DNA from: Lelliottia sp. JS-SCA-14
GTDB taxonomy: Bacteria; Pseudomonadota; Gammaproteobacteria; Enterobacterales; Enterobacteriaceae
DNA: 64,000 bases
Direction of reading: 5' to 3'
Assembly: GCF_035593345.1 (NCBI RefSeq)
Contig: NZ_CP141606.1
Location: 1,550,001-1,614,000 of the forward strand
The position numbers and the translations under genes were made by a program. Position 1 is the first letter of the stretch, and the number at the start of each line of letters is the position of its first letter. Below the pieces are notes generated by a model that saw nothing but the letters and a program-made list of their open reading frames with translations, made no database searches and was not told where the DNA came from. Shown here piece after piece: positions 60,278 to 64,000 of this stretch.

Positions 60278-62641
60278 CTACAAAGCCCACTCACTCTGCT
60301 CGATACCGTTCACCAGCAACTTACGCTTCTCACCCACCGGCAACGACACCTTCAACGCTTTCCACGCCGGGCGATAATCCCCGCGCGTCGTCACGTTCAG
60401 ATTGATTGTCGACCCTTCGCACACCATCTCCCACTCCAGCCACAGGGCATTGCCTTTCTGATAACCCCAGCTCTCGCCGTCGTCCTCAAACAGCATGCCT
60501 GACGTTGTCCCCACCCCTTTCACCGGGAACAGCTGTAGCTCGCGCGTATCATCTTTCGCGGCACTCACATGGGTAATGCGTTCGCTGAGCGGCAGACCCG
60601 CACCGGCGCGTACCAGCAGCGGCAGTTTTTCCAGCGGTGCGTCGCGGACGATCCACTGCCCGCCGGAGAACCACTCGTGAGTGTAAAAATCGTACCAGCC
60701 GGTTTCGTTATCCGGCAGCCAGAGGCGGCGCTCGCGCTGACCTTGTTCGACGACACTGGCGACCAGCACATCGCGGCCGAGCAGGAAATCGTCGCACTCT
60801 TCGAAGGTTTGCGCGTCATGCTCGTGATCGAGGAAGGTCGGGCGCAGCATCGGCTCGTCATCCGCATGGGCCTGCCACAGCAGGGTGTAGAGATACGGCA
60901 GCAGACGATAGCGCAGCTCAATCGCGCCGCGAATGGCAGGCGTCACGCCCGGATACATCCACGGCTCGTTCACCGTATGATCGTCATTCCACGAGTGAAT
61001 GGTGAAGCGCGGGTGCATTACGCCGTTTTGAACCCAGCGTACAAACAGCTCGGCGTCCGGTTTATCGCCGGAGAACCCACCGACATCGTGCCCGACGTTA
61101 AACAGCCCGGAGAGGCTCATGCCCAGCCCCATGCGGGTGTTGTAGCGCAGGGTATCCCAGTTGGTGCGGTTATCGCCGCTCCAGGTCTGGACGTAGCGCT
61201 GCATCCCGGCGCAGCCGGAGCGGGAGATCAGGTACGGACGTTTGTCCGGGGCAAAACGCTGCTGAGCCTCCATCGAGGCGCGCATCATCAGCAGCGGCAT
61301 CACCGGACGAATATGCTTGATCGCAATCTCCTGACCAAAACCGTGGCAGCGCGCTTCCCCGTCCCAGACTTCGAACTCGTTGTTGTCGTTCCAGGTGGAG
61401 TCGATCCCCATCTCCAGCAGTTGGGTGGTTACGCCTTCCTGCCACCACTGAATGGTCTGCGGATGGGTAAAGTCGAGGTGCGATCCTTCGTCATCCCAGA
61501 AGCTGGAACGTTCTGGCGCATCCGTTTCTGAATCACGGATAAATAAGCCACGTTCTGCCACTTCGTTATAGCGTGGATGATCCTGCAGCAGGCACGGCTT
61601 GATGTTCGCCGCCAGCTTCAGCCCCGCGTCGTGGAACGCCTGGCTCATCACCTTTGGCTGCGGCACTTTGTCGTAGTTCCAGTTGAAGACGTAACGCTTG
61701 CCGTTGATCGAGGTATACCCGGACGACAGCTGGAAGGAATCGCACGGAATCGCGTGCTCTTCGCACAGGCGGATAAAGTTCATCAGCTGGTTCTGCGCGT
61801 CCGGCGCGTCGGTGTAGTGCATGGTCGAGCCGCTGTAGCCGAGGCTCCATTTCGGACCGAACAGGGTTTTCCCGGTCAGACGAACAAAGGCTTTGGTCAC
61901 GTCCAGCACGCGTTTGCCGGTGAAGATGTAGTAATCGATATCGCCCGCTTCCGCCTGCCAGCGGCGATACGCCGTGTGGTAGTTGTCGATTTCGTTGCCC
62001 AGATCCAGCCAGCAGCTGCTCAGGTTGTCGTAAAACAGACCGTAGCTGATGTCGTCGCGGCGGGTGATGGTGAACGGAATATGCTTGTACAGCGGGTCGG
62101 TGCTGACCGCGTTATAGCCCATCGCGTCGAGGTTACGCATCTCGTAGCGTTTGCCGTTGCGCTGAAAATCGCCCGCTTTCTCGCCCAGACCGTAAAAACG
62201 CTCGTCCTTACGACGGCTGAGATAGTGCGCCGCGCCGTCGCCGTGGGCGTTTAGCAGGTAGGCGCTGGTCGGGCGATCGTGCGCCAGCTCCAGCCACTCA
62301 CCTGCCTCGTTGCGGTAGTGCCACTCCAGCCACAGAGGCTGATGGACGGTAACGCGCAGCTGCTCGGTGGCGATCGTCAGGACGTCGTCCTGCTGGGTCA
62401 GCGTCCATGTCGGGCAGGTGAATCCGCTCAGATCGTCGCGCTGACGACCTTCCCACGGCACATCCTTATCCGGCGCGATGCTCCAGGTTTTATCCAGCGA
62501 CAGCTCGCCTTTGCGTTTGATCAGCACGCGGAACAGATTCTGTTCCAGCACATACAGGCACAGACGGTGCTGATTATCGACCAACAGTTCCAGATGGTTC
62601 GCGGACTGTTCAAGAAGGGTCCAGTTTTTCAGGGTTTTCAT
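60278..62641 (-). CDS. GH31 alpha-glucosidase
   Basis: Glycoside hydrolase family 31 enzyme of 787 residues, cytoplasmic by lack of a signal peptide. The nucleophile Asp is in STWNDNNEFEVWDG and the acid/base Asp in QTWSGDNRTNWDTLR (GDN motif); HPRFTIHSWNDD and an N-terminal GH31_N-type domain (about 20-220) and C-terminal beta-domains complete the family plan. WNDNNE is the form found in bacterial alpha-glucosidases; alpha-glucosides such as isomaltose-type sugars are a plausible substrate but this is not fixed by sequence. Start at 62641 (MKTLKNWTLLEQ). Partnered with the MFS permease 17 bp upstream. Confidence 0.88.
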   Translation of the reverse strand: MKTLKNWTLLEQSANHLELLVDNQHRLCLYVLEQNLFRVLIKRKGELSLDKTWSIAPDKDVPWEGRQRDDLSGFTCPTWTLTQQDDVLTIATEQLRVTVHQPLWLEWHYRNEAGEWLELAHDRPTSAYLLNAHGDGAAHYLSRRKDERFYGLGEKAGDFQRNGKRYEMRNLDAMGYNAVSTDPLYKHIPFTITRRDDISYGLFYDNLSSCWLDLGNEIDNYHTAYRRWQAEAGDIDYYIFTGKRVLDVTKAFVRLTGKTLFGPKWSLGYSGSTMHYTDAPDAQNQLMNFIRLCEEHAIPCDSFQLSSGYTSINGKRYVFNWNYDKVPQPKVMSQAFHDAGLKLAANIKPCLLQDHPRYNEVAERGLFIRDSETDAPERSSFWDDEGSHLDFTHPQTIQWWQEGVTTQLLEMGIDSTWNDNNEFEVWDGEARCHGFGQEIAIKHIRPVMPLLMMRASMEAQQRFAPDKRPYLISRSGCAGMQRYVQTWSGDNRTNWDTLRYNTRMGLGMSLSGLFNVGHDVGGFSGDKPDAELFVRWVQNGVMHPRFTIHSWNDDHTVNEPWMYPGVTPAIRGAIELRYRLLPYLYTLLWQAHADDEPMLRPTFLDHEHDAQTFEECDDFLLGRDVLVASVVEQGQRERRLWLPDNETGWYDFYTHEWFSGGQWIVRDAPLEKLPLLVRAGAGLPLSERITHVSAAKDDTRELQLFPVKGVGTTSGMLFEDDGESWGYQKGNALWLEWEMVCEGSTINLNVTTRGDYRPAWKALKVSLPVGEKRKLLVNGIEQSEWAL

Positions 62642-62658
62642 ATGCAATACATCCACTA

Positions 62659-63960
62659 TCAGGCGCGCTTGGCGCGACGTTCAGCAATAAATGCCACCAG
62701 GAAAACAGCGCCAATCAGGTCAAAGAAACCCATGGCAATGAAGAGCGGGTTGAAGCCGATTTTGTCGGCGGTCACACCAATTAACAGAGAGAACAGGAAG
62801 CTCGCGATCCACGCCGCCGAGCCGCGCATACCGTTGACGGTGGCCATCTGGCCTTTGTCGAACGACTCCACCACCAGGGCGCTTAACATGCAGGAGATGA
62901 TCTGATGGCCGAAACCGCCGATGGAAATCAGCACGATGGTGATGTAGGGGTCACGGGTGATGGCAACCGCCGCCAGGGAGATCATCAGGAAGGCACCGGT
63001 GACGGAGCTCGCCACGACGGAGTTCACGCGAGTACAGCCGAACCAGCGGGTGTAGAGGCGGGTGAGGTAGCCACTGACCACGCTGCCCAGATCGGCGGCG
63101 AGGAACGGCAGCCAGGCGAACATCGCAATCTGTTTCAGATCCATGCCGTGCTCTTTCGCCAGATACAGCGGCACCCAGAAGCTCAGCACCGCCCAGGCCG
63201 GTTCCGCCATAAAGGCCGGAATAGCGATCCCGTAGAAGCGTTTGTTTTTGGAGACGGTTTTCAGCGCGGTCAGGAACGGCATTCTGACGGCTGGCGGTTC
63301 GTTATCCTGCTTAATAAACGCCAGCTCGTCCTTGCCCAGATTCGGGTGCTGCTCCGGGTTGTGGTAGAAGGCCCACCACAGGATCACCCACAGCAGCGCC
63401 AGCACGCCGGTAAACATAAACGCGCCCTGCCAGCCGAAGGAGGCGTGAGCGAAGTAGATGATTGGTGGAGCCAGCATCGCCCCAATCGAGAAGCCGACGC
63501 CTGCCCAACCGGCAGCCACCGGACGCTCAGATTTCGGGAACCACTCGCCGATGGTTTTGGCGTTCGCCGGTGTCGCGGCGGCTTCCGATGCCCCCATGAA
63601 GAAGCGCAGAACCGCCAGATGCAGCCAGCTGCTGGCTCCGGCGTGGAAAATACACATCAGCGCCCAGATCCCGGCGCAGACCATAAAGCCAATCTTCAGG
63701 CCAATCACGTCAATCAGCCAGCCGCACAGGGGCTGGAACAGGGTATAGGCAATCTGGAATGCACCGACGATCCAAGAGTACTGCTCGGTGGTGATCCCCA
63801 TGCTCTCTTTCAGCTCGGGCGCGAGGATACCTAACGAGTTACGGGTGATGTAGTTAACGGTGACGCCCAGTAAAAACAGCACCAGCACGTACCAGCGCAG
63901 ATTCTTGATGACGCGGCGGGCTTTGCTTGCCACGACAGGGGTATTAATGTCCTGACTCAT
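62659..63960 (-). CDS. MFS sugar/acid permease (ACS-like family)
   Basis: Major facilitator of 433 residues with 12 predicted membrane segments, resembling hexuronate and other anion:cation symporters (ExuT/GudP type): VTVNYITRNSLGILAPELKESMGIT, GWLIDVIGLKIGFMVCAGIWAL, and RFFMGASEAAATPANAKTIGEWFPKSERPVAAGWAGVGFSIGAMLAPPIIY. Followed closely by the GH31 gene, so it probably imports the glucosidase substrate without phosphorylation. ATG at 63960 (MSQDINTP) is preferred, with GGAGAG just upstream; a GTG at 63972 would place the ribosome site inside the gene. Confidence 0.88.
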   Translation of the reverse strand: MSQDINTPVVASKARRVIKNLRWYVLVLFLLGVTVNYITRNSLGILAPELKESMGITTEQYSWIVGAFQIAYTLFQPLCGWLIDVIGLKIGFMVCAGIWALMCIFHAGASSWLHLAVLRFFMGASEAAATPANAKTIGEWFPKSERPVAAGWAGVGFSIGAMLAPPIIYFAHASFGWQGAFMFTGVLALLWVILWWAFYHNPEQHPNLGKDELAFIKQDNEPPAVRMPFLTALKTVSKNKRFYGIAIPAFMAEPAWAVLSFWVPLYLAKEHGMDLKQIAMFAWLPFLAADLGSVVSGYLTRLYTRWFGCTRVNSVVASSVTGAFLMISLAAVAITRDPYITIVLISIGGFGHQIISCMLSALVVESFDKGQMATVNGMRGSAAWIASFLFSLLIGVTADKIGFNPLFIAMGFFDLIGAVFLVAFIAERRAKRA

Positions 63961-64000
63961 TTTTCTCTCCACAAGACGGACGGTAAGGGGATGAACGTAT

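Noticed and set aside
62905..63834. 309-codon open frame opposite the MFS gene
   Set aside because: Antisense shadow of membrane segments, composition unlike real proteins, no start signal.

Overview
The window is a stretch of chromosome from a member of the Enterobacteriaceae. Gene order (ybhB-bioABFCD-uvrB-ybhK-moaABCDE-ybhL ... ybhPO(clsB)N, ybhGFSR-cecR, rhlE, dinG, ybiB, rlmF, ybiO, glnHPQ, dps, rhtA, ompX, opgE, mntS, mntR, ybiR, ldtB, ybiT) follows the bio/moa/gln region of Escherichia coli K-12. Three features point to an Enterobacter/Lelliottia/Leclercia/Klebsiella-like genome rather than E. coli: the histidine-utilisation (hut) operon beside ybhB, high GC at third codon positions, and several extra gene blocks. 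The species cannot be fixed from the sequence alone.

Layout. 1-4913: hutG (cut by the window edge), hutC, hutU and hutH, degrading histidine via urocanate. 4997-10533: ybhB, then the divergent biotin genes bioA and bioBFCD around a BirA operator. 10496-11218: an orphan LivF/UrtE-like ABC ATPase placed convergently against bioD. 11506-13941: paired DnaA boxes, a LexA box and uvrB. 14048-18011: ybhK, then a ModE box, a Moco riboswitch and moaABCDE. 18069-21816: ybhL and the ybhP-clsB-ybhN membrane-lipid operon. 21950-28008: ybhQ, then the cecR-ybhGFSR exporter operon, with a perfect palindromic operator towards rhlE. 28242-34393: rhlE, a complete IS150-group element, dinG (with SOS box) and ybiB. 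34511-39122: two YhcN/DUF1471 stress proteins around ybiI, then rlmF and the channel ybiO. 39260-41464: glnHPQ with sigma-54/NtrC signals. 41827-48250: dps, rhtA, ompX, opgE, the small protein gene mntS, mntR and ybiR. 48302-57353: a roughly 9-kb accessory block between ybiR and ldtB, holding a complete HlyD/MFS/outer-membrane-factor efflux operon, an aldo/keto reductase, and a beta-glucoside PTS cassette with its own GntR regulator. 57402-60141: ldtB and ybiT. 60278-63960: a GH31 alpha-glucosidase with an MFS permease, a second accessory sugar module.

REP-type palindromes sit after many genes (4919, 13946, 18783, 23443, 36884, 53683, 60149, 60237) and often double as the gap between convergent genes. 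No tRNA, rRNA, CRISPR array or prophage was seen.

Most of the window is well-known core enterobacterial biology, and I did not find a clearly new multi-gene system. The points most worth a second look are: (i) the IS150-group element that landed inside the loop/3' arm of the rhlE intrinsic terminator; (ii) the orphan ABC ATPase with an eroded signature motif overlapping bioD; (iii) a perfect 12-bp inverted repeat ahead of the efflux operon, which has no local regulator; and (iv) twin 12-bp palindromes exactly 21 bp apart ahead of the beta-glucoside cassette.
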